A stretch of 7,334 nucleotides of DNA, from the NCBI GenBank assembly GCA_013139225.1, contig WTBG01000387.1, forward strand, positions 1 through 7,334. The letters run 5' to 3'. A model generated the notes under the pieces. The model was not told the origin of the DNA. It saw only the letters and a program-made list of their open reading frames with translations, and ran no database searches. Every line of letters starts with the position of its first letter. The first letter of the stretch is position 1. Of the stretch, positions 1 to 5,961 are shown one piece after another. The stretch comes from Deltaproteobacteria bacterium. GTDB lineage: Bacteria > Desulfobacterota > WTBG01. Made by a program: the position numbers and the translations under genes.

Positions 1-2
1 TT

Positions 3-326
3 CGTTTCTCAAAACACTTTAAACCAGCAGGAACTAACGTCAATTTTGTAAGTATCAAGAACGACTCGGCTATAGCCATCAGAACCTATGAGAGGGGGGT
101 AGAAGATGAAACGCTTGCCTGTGGAACGGGAGCAGTGGCTTCTTCCCTAATCGCAAATGAAAAAAAGGGGGTAAAATCTCCCGTATCAGTCCTAACCCGG
201 GGAGGAGAGGCGTTGACTGTCCACTTCACCAAAGAAAATCAAACTCTAAAAGAAGTTTTCTTAGAAGGCAGTGCCAATCTCATTTATGAGGGAGAACTCT
301 ACCCTGAAACCCTGAACATGGCTTAA
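3..326 (+). CDS. dapF: Diaminopimelate epimerase, C-terminal part (5' end outside window)
   Basis: The reading frame enters open at base 3 and ends at TAA 324-326, giving 107 residues, about the last 40% of a family usually near 275 aa. DapF interconverts LL- and meso-diaminopimelate in the cytoplasm, the step before lysine and peptidoglycan precursor synthesis. The diagnostic motif is RTYERGVEDETLACGTGAVA (residues 27-46 of the fragment). The Cys of ACGTG, encoded at 120-122, is the second of the two catalytic cysteines of this cofactor-independent racemase family. The upstream TNVNFV segment also fits the family. The first catalytic Cys lies outside the window. dapA follows on the same strand after 82 nt, so the two probably share a transcript and a pathway. 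No frameshift or internal stop is seen. Only the missing 5' part leaves uncertainty. Confidence 0.93.
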   Translation, partial: RFSKHFKPAGTNVNFVSIKNDSAIAIRTYERGVEDETLACGTGAVASSLIANEKKGVKSPVSVLTRGGEALTVHFTKENQTLKEVFLEGSANLIYEGELYPETLNMA

Positions 327-393
327 GCGAAGATTAAACAACTGGAGTAATGATATGATGGAAAAGTTATAGAATTTCAGAAATCTTTCAGAC

Positions 394-399
394 AGGAGG
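394..399 (+). promoter_or_regulatory. Shine-Dalgarno site of dapA
   Basis: A perfect AGGAGG lies 9 nt before the ATG at 409 and fixes the dapA start. No other in-frame start with a ribosome site is nearby. Confidence 0.8.
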
Positions 400-408
400 A
401 AACAAATT

Positions 409-1281
409 ATGTTCAAAGGCTCTATGATCCCTATTGTCACACCCTTTAAAGATGGAAAAATCGATGAGGACGGTTTTCAAAATCTCATCGAATTTCACAT
501 CAAAAGCGGCACTGACGCCATCGTCCCATGTGGTACTACCGGCGAGTCAGCAACTTTAACACATAAGGAACATGAGCAATTAGTTGATATCTGCGTTAAA
601 ACAGCAAACAACCGGGTTCCGGTAATTGCAGGAACGGGTTCTAACAGCACTGATGAAGCTATAAAACTCACCACCTATGCCCAGAAAGCAGGGGCAGATG
701 GGGCACTGCTCATCACCCCATATTATAATAAACCTACTCAGGAAGGACTTTATCAACACTATAAGAATATCGCTGTTAAAACAGATATACCCCTCATCCT
801 TTATAATGTGCCCAGCAGAACAGGGGTTAACATGCTACCTGAAACAGTAGCCAAGCTCTCTGAGATTCCATCCATTGTGGGAATTAAAGAAGCCTCGGGG
901 TCACTTCGCCAGATCTGTGAAATCATTTACCTCTGTGGGGAGAAATGTAGCGTCTTCTCCGGGGATGATTTTACCAATTACCCTATTCTTGCCATGGGGG
1001 GAAGAGGAGTTATCTCGGTAACAGCTAACATCGTTCCAGATAAAATAGCTGCGATGTGGGATGCTTTTGAATCTGGAGATCACACAAAGGCAAAAGAAAT
1101 CCACTATCAACTGCTCTCCTTAAATAATGCCATGTTTTTGGAGACGAATCCCATTCCTGTAAAGACTGCACTGGGGTTGATGGGGAAAATCTCGCCTGAA
1201 ATGCGGCTTCCCTTATCACCCATGTCCCAAAATAATCTGGAAAAGCTCAAAAAAGTAATGGCAAAATACAAGATAATATGA
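409..1281 (+). CDS. dapA: 4-hydroxy-tetrahydrodipicolinate synthase
   Basis: This 290-residue protein has the usual length of DapA, a cytoplasmic (beta/alpha)8-barrel aldolase. It condenses pyruvate with aspartate semialdehyde at the entry to the diaminopimelate/lysine pathway. The active site is complete when compared with the E. coli enzyme: GTTGES with Thr43-Thr44, Tyr106 in ITPYYNKP, Tyr132 and Arg137 in LYNVPSRTG, and the Schiff-base Lys160 in GIKEASG. These conserved positions separate it from generic aldolase relatives such as N-acetylneuraminate lyase or KDG aldolase. The ATG at 409 is set by AGGAGG at 394-399 with a 9 nt spacer. It follows dapF by 82 nt and precedes the foldase gene by 56 nt on the same strand. 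The common partner dapB does not follow here. Confidence 0.96.
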   Translation: MFKGSMIPIVTPFKDGKIDEDGFQNLIEFHIKSGTDAIVPCGTTGESATLTHKEHEQLVDICVKTANNRVPVIAGTGSNSTDEAIKLTTYAQKAGADGALLITPYYNKPTQEGLYQHYKNIAVKTDIPLILYNVPSRTGVNMLPETVAKLSEIPSIVGIKEASGSLRQICEIIYLCGEKCSVFSGDDFTNYPILAMGGRGVISVTANIVPDKIAAMWDAFESGDHTKAKEIHYQLLSLNNAMFLETNPIPVKTALGLMGKISPEMRLPLSPMSQNNLEKLKKVMAKYKII

Positions 1282-1325
1282 TAGGAAAAAGCACACATTA
1301 TCTGAACTTTATAACTCAAAATGAA

Positions 1326-1332
1326 AAGGAGG
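1326..1332 (+). promoter_or_regulatory. Shine-Dalgarno site that decides the foldase start
   Basis: AAGGAGG lies 5 nt before ATG 1338. The upstream in-frame ATG at 1278 lacks such a site and would place 20 extra residues before the signal peptide. Confidence 0.75.
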
Positions 1333-1337
1333 CAAGT

Positions 1338-2264
1338 ATGGTTTACAAAAAACTCTTAATAAGTGTAGGAATTATGGCTATTACCTTAGTGTTTACTCTT
1401 TCCACTCTTAAGGCCGAAGAGAAAAATGATGATTCTTATGATGACTTAGTAGTTGCCAAGGTGGGGGATAAAGAGGTTAAGTATGGTGATTTGAATAAAT
1501 GGATAAAGATGATGCCTCCTTCCTATCAGAGTATGTTTAACGATCCTGAGCAGATGAAAAAACTGCTTGATAGGCAAATCAACAATATTTTATTCTCTGA
1601 TGAGGCTATACGATTAAAACTTGATCAAAAACCAGATGTAAAGGATAAGATCGACGAGTTTACCAAGGGTATACTCATGCAAGCTTTGGTAGAGGAAAAA
1701 GTCAATAAAAATATTACGGTGAGTGATAAGGTAGTTGAAGAATACTATACCAGCCATCAAGATGAATTCAAGATACCTGAAAAAATAAAGGTCAGTTATA
1801 TACTTATTAAAGTTGACCCTAAAGCACAAAAAGAAGTGAAAGATGAAAAGAAAGCAAAGGCCGAAGAAATACTTGCTAAGGCAAAGGCTGGAGAAGATTT
1901 TTCAGCGCTGGCGAAACAATACTCAGAGGACACGAAAACAAAGAAAAAAGGGGGTGTATTATCCTTTTTTGCAAAAGGGTCAAAAGATTCAGAATTTGAA
2001 AAGGCCGCATTTAACCTTAAAAAAAATGAGATTAGTGATCCAATACTTACAAAAAAGGGCTACAACATTATTAAACTAATTGATAAGAAAGAGGGAAGAA
2101 CAAAGAGTTTAAAAGAGGCATCGAACAAAATTAGAAACAAGTTGAAACAAAAAGGTAGAAATGAAGCTATTGAAAACCTCCTGAATGATTTGAAAGCCAA
2201 ATCCAAGGTTGTAATTTACGAAGATGCCTTAACAAAAGTAACTGAGAAATCAGACAAAGAATAA
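1338..2264 (+). CDS. Exported SurA/PpiC-type parvulin-domain foldase
   Basis: A 308-residue protein starting at ATG 1338, chosen because AAGGAGG lies at 1326-1332 and the N-terminus then reads as a signal peptide. That peptide has MVYKK, a hydrophobic core at about residues 6-24, and a likely cut after LKA near residue 26. A frame-open ATG at 1278 overlapping the dapA stop would bury this signal. Residues 38-140 resemble the SurA N-terminal helical chaperone region. Residues 150-250 are a parvulin (rotamase) domain, with the FSALAKQYSED, EFEKAAF and ISDPI blocks. The C-terminus is helical and lysine-rich. The role is probably folding of envelope or outer-membrane proteins in the periplasm. 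There is no lipobox Cys, so it is not a PrsA-type lipoprotein. The two usual parvulin histidines are replaced (Tyr154 in VSYILIK, Asn243 in GYNIIKL), so isomerase activity is doubtful and a chaperone role is possible. It is probably cotranscribed with dapA. Confidence 0.88.
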   Translation: MVYKKLLISVGIMAITLVFTLSTLKAEEKNDDSYDDLVVAKVGDKEVKYGDLNKWIKMMPPSYQSMFNDPEQMKKLLDRQINNILFSDEAIRLKLDQKPDVKDKIDEFTKGILMQALVEEKVNKNITVSDKVVEEYYTSHQDEFKIPEKIKVSYILIKVDPKAQKEVKDEKKAKAEEILAKAKAGEDFSALAKQYSEDTKTKKKGGVLSFFAKGSKDSEFEKAAFNLKKNEISDPILTKKGYNIIKLIDKKEGRTKSLKEASNKIRNKLKQKGRNEAIENLLNDLKAKSKVVIYEDALTKVTEKSDKE

Positions 2265-2279
2265 GTCTGCTTATTTGGA

Positions 2280-2339
2280 AAACTCCAGTTAGATTGCCCT
2301 GATGAAATTATTAACAATACTGGATTCCCGCTGGAGTTT
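2280..2339. repeat. 9-bp inverted repeat AAACTCCAG / CTGGAGTTT
   Basis: AAACTCCAG at 2280-2288 is a perfect inverted match to CTGGAGTTT at 2331-2339, 42 bases apart. The right arm falls inside the first REP-like palindrome (2324-2366), filling what would otherwise be its 10-nt bulge. The two pairings compete. It may be a remnant of a second, partial copy of the same repeat. Confidence 0.5.
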
Positions 2340-2371
2340 ATCCCGTACTTGATACGGGGCGGGAATGACAT
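2321..2371 (+). repeat. REP-like palindrome A (nested hairpin)
   Basis: Outer arms ATTCCCGC (2324-2331) and GCGGGAAT (2359-2366) enclose an inner stem CCCGTA (2342-2347) / TACGGG (2353-2358) with loop CTTGA. A 10-nt bulge lies on the left side. The flanks TGG and GACA make it directional. The pattern of ATTCCCGC/GCGGGAAT with an inner CCCGTA hairpin is of the dispersed extragenic palindrome kind common in proteobacterial and related genomes. It sits just downstream of the foldase stop, where it could also stabilise the 3' end of the mRNA. Confidence 0.7.
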
Positions 2372-2398
2372 GTTCTTTCAATTTGTTACATCCTTGTC

Positions 2399-2427
2399 TG
2401 TCATCCCTGCGCAAGCAGGGATCTAGG
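2399..2427 (-). repeat. REP-like palindrome B, inverted relative to A
   Basis: ATCCCTGC (2403-2410) and GCAGGGAT (2415-2422) form a perfect 8-bp stem closed by a GCAA (GNRA-type) loop. The flanks are TGTC on the left and CTAG on the right. These are the reverse complement, with differences, of the flanks of palindrome A (TGGA... to ...TGACA). The two therefore form a head-to-head or tail-to-tail pair about 30 bp apart, like a BIME. Confidence 0.7.
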
Positions 2428-2483
2428 AACTAACAGATAACTTGAGTATTCTAGATAAGCGAAAAAATAAAAACCTTTTTTAA

Positions 2484-2525
2484 TAGAAAAACCCTCCCTT
2501 TACTTTCAAGGGGGGGCTTTTTCTA
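2484..2525. terminator. Bidirectional intrinsic terminator between convergent genes
   Basis: TAGAAAAA (2484-2491) pairs with TTTTTCTA (2518-2525). CCCTCCC (2492-2498) pairs with the G run 2510-2516 through one G-T wobble, with a single bulged C at 2517. Two further T-A pairs can close the loop. Each strand carries A-rich sequence before the GC core and a T-run after it. It ends the dapF-dapA-foldase unit on the + strand and the hydrolase gene on the - strand. The right arm includes the hydrolase stop codon (2523-2525). Confidence 0.88.
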
Positions 2526-3317
2526 TTGGGCTATAATAATATCAAGCTCTGCCCCTCTTCTGAAACCGAGTTCCCTCTGGCAGTTACCGTTCTTTACTGA
2601 TATTTCTAGCCACCGGGAACTCCCAAACAGAGCTAAAACCTCACCATCCCGTACATCTGCATAAGAGAGAGAAAGTTTTTGGAGCATCTTCCCACCCACA
2701 GAAATCTTAAAAGGTTTATCTGCTACAAATCTGCCAAACAGATCCTTTGAAACATTACTAATAAGATTACCGAAGTGGTCTATATATATCACCTTAGCTT
2801 TGATAACTCCTGCTTTCAACTTCGGCTCTAAATCTTTTAATACAACAAACTTTTTAAACTCCTTCCCCAACTTCCCAGCAGGCACTCCCAAACTGAGATG
2901 TGCAGCCACAGGGGAAAAAATATCCCTCCCATGGAATGTAGAACTTACCTCCGGAAGAAAGTAGCTTTTGTTGGTGATTTCCCAAACCTTCTTAAATCCT
3001 TCCATTAAAAACACAAAGCTGAAAACTCCATTATCCGGCCCAACAAACCAGTATTTATCCGTCTCAACCAGAATCGGTTTTCTCTCACTTCCCACACCAG
3101 GGTCTACTACCACCACATGGATACTTCGTTCTGGAAAATATGAGCAAGAATTATTCAATAAAAAAGCAGCCTCCTCTACATTTTGAGGAGAAACTAGATG
3201 ACTAATATCAATGATATGGCAATCAGGATTTACACTTAAGATAACACCCTTCATTACACCCGGATACGCGCCTTCATCCCCAAAATCAGTAAGGAGGGTT
3301 ATTATCCTTTTGCTCAT
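2523..3317 (-). CDS. S-adenosyl-L-methionine hydrolase (SAM hydroxide adenosyltransferase, DUF62 family)
   Basis: This 264-residue protein matches the full length of the SAM_adeno_trans (DUF62) family. The family hydrolyses S-adenosylmethionine to adenosine and L-methionine and is related to the fluorinase/chlorinase fold. Visible motifs are LLTDFG (8-13), VDPGVGSER (71-79), GPDNG (93-97), TFHGRDIFSPVAAHLS (127-142) and YIDHFGNLISNV (178-189). Asp72, Arg79 and His129 have the motif order and spacing of the Asp-Arg-His set described for the archaeal hydrolase, so activity is expected; it is not a halogenase by context. The ATG at 3317 has no clear Shine-Dalgarno, but no later Met fits because TDFG begins at residue 10. 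A TTGACT on the - strand (3354-3349) could be a -35 for a nearly leaderless transcript, but its -10 is poor. It lies 136 bp downstream of the PfkB kinase gene. Confidence 0.92.
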   Translation of the reverse strand: MSKRIITLLTDFGDEGAYPGVMKGVILSVNPDCHIIDISHLVSPQNVEEAAFLLNNSCSYFPERSIHVVVVDPGVGSERKPILVETDKYWFVGPDNGVFSFVFLMEGFKKVWEITNKSYFLPEVSSTFHGRDIFSPVAAHLSLGVPAGKLGKEFKKFVVLKDLEPKLKAGVIKAKVIYIDHFGNLISNVSKDLFGRFVADKPFKISVGGKMLQKLSLSYADVRDGEVLALFGSSRWLEISVKNGNCQRELGFRRGAELDIIIAQ

Positions 3318-3379
3318 ATTTTGTCTATTTTTTGAAGCGATTCGGAAAAGTCAAGGATTGGTTGTAAGGTTTATTCAGT

Positions 3380-3429
3380 TAGTTGACAGTCATCAGTTGT
3401 CAGGGACTGATTGTTTTTCCTGATCCCTG
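3380..3429. repeat. Degenerate short repeats and 6-bp inverted repeat
   Basis: The gap between the hydrolase and the kinase holds a near-tandem CAGTTAGTTGACAG / CATCAGTTGTCAG motif. It also holds an inverted repeat CAGGGA (3401-3406) / TCCCTG (3424-3429). These are the low-complexity 'cagtt/ccctg' fillers seen in some environmental bacterial genomes. The stem is not followed by a T-run on the - strand, so I do not call a terminator for the kinase. Confidence 0.4.
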
Positions 3430-3453
3430 TACCCCGTCCCCTGCAAACTCTTT

Positions 3454-4353
3454 TTAAAACTGGGTCAACTTCTTAAAGGATTCAAACCTCTTTTCAATTT
3501 CATCAATGGTTAAGGTCTTTAACCTGCCCAGACTGAAATCCTCAACATTAAAAGAAGCCATAACGCTACCATAAATAACAGCTTTGCGAAGCTTGTCCTC
3601 AGTAGTATCTTGAGATTTTGCCAGATATCCCACAAATCCACCTGCAAAACAGTCCCCTGCGCCAGTGGGATCAGACAACTCTTCCAAGGGATATGCTGGG
3701 GCAGAAAAGACAGAGGAAGGAGTAAAAAGCAGGGCACCATAGCTACCCTGCTTAACCACCAAGATCTTCGGACCATAGGAAGAAATTTTTTGATAGGCTT
3801 TTATAAGATTGGTTTCCCGGGATAGCTGCCTAACCTCTCCCTCATTGATTATGAGAATATCCACACGTTTTATGATCTCTTTAAGTTGTTCCAATTTACC
3901 TTCTATCCAGAAGTTCATAGTATCACAGATGGTAAGCTTTGGACGTTTTACCTGCTCCAAGACGTTAAGCTGTAATTCGGGGTCAATATTAGCAAGAAAA
4001 ACAAAGGATGACTCTCGATACTCCTCTGGAATATAAGGACGAAAATCTTCGAACACATTTAGCTTAGTATCAATGGTTTCCGCCTCGTTTAAATCACCAC
4101 TATATCTACCCTTCCAGTGAAAGGTCAAACCAGATTCACGTTTTAATCCCCGCAAATCAATTCTTTTACTTTTAAGAAAGTTAAGATGGTCCTCTGGAAA
4201 ATCAAGACCGATAACAGCAACTACCCCCACATCAGTAAAGTAACTCGCTGACACCGAAAAATAGACAGCAGAACCGCCTAATGCATTATCAACCATTCCA
4301 TAAGGAGTTTCAACAGAATCGAGCGCAACTGATCCCACAACCAGTAAATTCAC
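3454..4353 (-). CDS. PfkB/ribokinase-family kinase, substrate unknown
   Basis: A PfkB-family sugar/nucleoside kinase. Numbering from ATG 4371, it shows the N-terminal LLVVGSVALD strand (9-18) and the substrate-lid GG motif LGGSAVYFSVSAS (31-43). It also has the NEGE Mg/phosphate motif (176-179) and the second PfkB signature DPTGAGDCFAGGF (234-246), whose Asp240 is the expected catalytic base. I place the start at GTG 4353 because AGGAGG (4364-4359 on this strand) lies 5 nt before it. The longer ATG at 4371 would overlap that site and add six residues. The resulting length is 299 aa. The segments GLTFHWKGRYSGDLNEAET and DTMNFWIEG suggest a distinct subfamily without a substrate I can name. The next gene encodes a SAM hydrolase that yields adenosine, so adenosine kinase is a reasonable guess. 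A sugar kinase is equally possible from sequence alone. Confidence 0.88.
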   Translation of the reverse strand: MNLLVVGSVALDSVETPYGMVDNALGGSAVYFSVSASYFTDVGVVAVIGLDFPEDHLNFLKSKRIDLRGLKRESGLTFHWKGRYSGDLNEAETIDTKLNVFEDFRPYIPEEYRESSFVFLANIDPELQLNVLEQVKRPKLTICDTMNFWIEGKLEQLKEIIKRVDILIINEGEVRQLSRETNLIKAYQKISSYGPKILVVKQGSYGALLFTPSSVFSAPAYPLEELSDPTGAGDCFAGGFVGYLAKSQDTTEDKLRKAVIYGSVMASFNVEDFSLGRLKTLTIDEIEKRFESFKKLTQF

Positions 4354-4358
4354 TATTT

Positions 4359-4364
4359 CCTCCT
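4359..4364 (-). promoter_or_regulatory. Shine-Dalgarno site favouring a GTG start for the kinase
   Basis: On the - strand AGGAGG is followed by AAATA and then GTG at 4353. This is the best ribosome site in the region. It lies inside the extension that an ATG start at 4371 would create, so the GTG is preferred. Confidence 0.7.
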
Positions 4365-4371
4365 GATGCAT

Positions 4372-4757
4372 GATTTATGATGCAAGGAACATGGTGCAGA
4401 GGTCAGAAGTATGTTATAAGCCCTCAATAGTCCCTCGTTATCCGGTTGAGCTGCTTGCCCTGTTAGAAATGTTTGTTACTAGCAGAATTCATCAAATCTT
4501 TTTAACTGTACAATCCCTTTGTTGGTATAAAAAAACTTTATAAAAGTTACGTTTTCTAACGGGGCGAGTTTCGTCTTCCGTTATATGGTTGCGTTGCTTC
4601 TTATTCTCAAGTTAGTTTTTTGCTTTATCCATAACCGATTCACGAATACCGATGCGAGCTGCGCAACCCCAACCGTTTAACCTAAATCGAAACCTTATAG
4701 AGTTTTACAAACTGCACAATCCTGCAGATTAAATCTGATATCACGCCAAAGATGTCT
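4372..4757. other. Non-coding gap between rodZ-like gene and kinase
   Basis: About 386 bp without a credible gene. Besides the 4457-4565 inverted repeat, it contains TAACGG (4557-4562) / CCGTTA (4578-4583) and a longer-range GGTTGCGTTGC (4587-4597) / GCTGCGCAACC (4658-4668) pairing. The latter has 10 of 11 positions pairable, counting one G-T. A promoter for the kinase presumably lies here, but I see no convincing -35/-10 on the - strand. No tRNA or recognisable RNA family is evident. Confidence 0.5.
4457..4565. repeat. Inverted-repeat element in the kinase-rodZ gap (MITE-like?)
   Basis: GCCCTGTTAGAAA (4457-4469) is the inverted match, 12 of 13 bases, of TTTCTAACGGGGC (4553-4565). The 83 bp between them are AT-rich. 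Similarity extends weakly outward on both sides, with CGG-containing segments on each flank. The layout resembles a small non-autonomous element with terminal inverted repeats, or two oppositely oriented copies of one motif. No target duplication is visible and no coding sequence is present. Confidence 0.45.
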
Positions 4758-5561
4758 TTACTCAGGCAACGTTAAGTCAATAACTTCACCCAGTTTTCCA
4801 GGATTTCCCAATGGTTTGTCATTAAGGAAGAGCTCTACTCCACCAGCATTCCCAATTTTGAGATTAAATTTCTCTTTTGCCTTCACTCTAAGTAACTCCC
4901 CAGGTCTTAATGACACCTCAAAAGGTTCATTCTGGTCAAGCTGAAATTTTATCCACGTTTCTTCAATTGCAACTACCTTCAAAACCATTTGTTCAATTTC
5001 TATTACCTCAGCCTCTTTCACACTACTTATCTCTTCACCCTTAGCAGGCAAACCTGATTCCTCTTTTGTCTCAATCACATTTCCTTCACTTTCTTCCTTA
5101 ACAGTCTCTGGTTTTGTAACAGCAGATGGTTTTAATAACTCGGCCGATTCCTTCTTATGAATATCTTTAAAAGGTGAAACTTCCTCTTTCTCCTGAGGGC
5201 TTTTAAAAAACCAAGAAGCAAGTGCTAGAATAAAAATTATAAATAAAACTGAAATTCTGATAGGGGTTAAAACCTTTTGGGGAGGTTGTTGGCTAACAAT
5301 CTCTTCTTTATCGTTCTTGGCCTCCAGTTCTTCCAGAGTTTCCTGATATCGCTTGATCACATCACTCTCATCTAATTCAAGATAAGAGGCATAGGATTTA
5401 AGAAAGCCTTGAGTAAAAACTCTTGGAGGAACAAGGTCTTGCCTGTCATTTTCAATAGCAACCAGGATAGTTTTTCTTATTCTGGTTGCTTCAGCAATTT
5501 CCTCCAGAGTAACGTTTCGAGCCTCTCTTTTACTTTTTAGATATTCACCTAGAGTTTCCAA
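4758..5561 (-). CDS. rodZ: RodZ-like HTH / transmembrane / DUF4115 protein
   Basis: A 267-residue protein with the three-part RodZ layout. A cytoplasmic helix-turn-helix of the HTH_25 type spans about residues 3-70 (LGEYLKSKREARNVTLEEIA through PPRVFTQGFLKSYASYL). One transmembrane helix lies at about 102-119 (RISVLFIIFILALASWFF). A Lys/Glu-rich linker (about 121-190) leads to a C-terminal beta domain like DUF4115 (about 193-265). RodZ couples MreB filaments to the cell-wall elongation machinery; here the family role is inferred from architecture. The start is TTG at 5561, preceded on the - strand by GAAAGGT at 5573-5567, and no Met codon occurs before the HTH. The length is at the short end for the family. 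It is the first gene of the - strand group and is divergent from thiDN. Confidence 0.88.
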   Translation of the reverse strand: METLGEYLKSKREARNVTLEEIAEATRIRKTILVAIENDRQDLVPPRVFTQGFLKSYASYLELDESDVIKRYQETLEELEAKNDKEEIVSQQPPQKVLTPIRISVLFIIFILALASWFFKSPQEKEEVSPFKDIHKKESAELLKPSAVTKPETVKEESEGNVIETKEESGLPAKGEEISSVKEAEVIEIEQMVLKVVAIEETWIKFQLDQNEPFEVSLRPGELLRVKAKEKFNLKIGNAGGVELFLNDKPLGNPGKLGEVIDLTLPE

Positions 5562-5566
5562 AACAC

Positions 5567-5573
5567 ACCTTTC
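5567..5573 (-). promoter_or_regulatory. Ribosome binding site deciding the TTG start of the rodZ-like gene
   Basis: GAAAGGT on the - strand lies 5 nt before TTG 5561. It is the only plausible start signal before the conserved HTH begins. Confidence 0.6.
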
Positions 5574-5656
5574 AAAACAAAACCCTTTATCGTGTTGAAG
5601 TTTAAATCCATAAAACTTTAATAAGCTGGAACATTAAGACTTAAATCCAAAAAATT

Positions 5657-5794
5657 GTAACCACGAAGCCCACGAAGGAAAACAAAGAATAAAAGCCGTT
5701 GTAGATTATCCATGTCTATTTTTTCACAACCCGCAACTCGTAACCCGCAACATTTAAATTAATTCCGCATTCCGAAATCCAAAATCCGCAATCG
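5657..5794. repeat. Cluster of degenerate short tandem repeats
   Basis: Three different short repeat blocks follow one another. The first is two CCACGAAG-type units at 5661-5677. The second is CAACCCGCAAC repeated around CGTAAC at 5727-5751. The third is four TCCGNAAT-like units at 5763-5794. None resembles CRISPR, since units are under 12 bp with no constant spacers. Such fillers recur in several environmental bacterial lineages and have no known function. Confidence 0.55.
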
Positions 5795-5927
5795 TCTAAT
5801 CCAGTATCTTTTGTCATTTACTTCTATACGAAAGAACCAAACACAAATATCCTCATTCAAGTTCCCATATATCACAAATAACTCGTGCAAGCAAGAAAAA
5901 GCAATAAAATCCAGAAAGATAAAAGTC

Positions 5928-5955
5928 TTGACAAACGCCCAATCTCTGATAAATT
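5928..5955 (+). promoter_or_regulatory. Sigma70-type promoter of thiDN
   Basis: A perfect -35 TTGACA (5928-5933) is followed after 16 bp by TAAATT (5950-5955), four of six matches to TATAAT. It is preceded by an A-rich stretch. Transcription would start near 5962, leaving a leader of about 94 nt before the thiDN ATG. Confidence 0.65.
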
Positions 5956-5961
5956 TACAAA

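Noticed and set aside
1278..1337. Upstream ATG for the foldase overlapping the dapA stop
   Set aside because: It has no Shine-Dalgarno, and its extra 20 residues would precede a clear signal peptide. ATG 1338 has AAGGAGG 5 nt upstream.
1843..2079. A 78-codon + strand frame inside the foldase gene
   Set aside because: It is an out-of-frame shadow of the parvulin-domain gene; the Lys/Arg-rich composition comes from A-rich codons.
3401..3429. Intrinsic terminator for the kinase gene
   Set aside because: The 6-bp stem has a 17-nt loop and no T-run after it on the - strand.
4354..4371. ATG 4371 as the kinase start
   Set aside because: AGGAGG lies inside this extension and is correctly spaced for GTG 4353, and the family begins with the LLVVGS strand. 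The ATG remains a possible alternative.
4457..4583. Integron attC site
   Set aside because: TAAC/GTTA-like ends are present, but spacing is about 28-33 nt or over 100 nt, consensus bases are off, and no cassette or integrase is seen.
5657..5794. CRISPR array
   Set aside because: Units are under 12 bp, degenerate and directly adjacent, without uniform spacers; there are no cas genes in the window.
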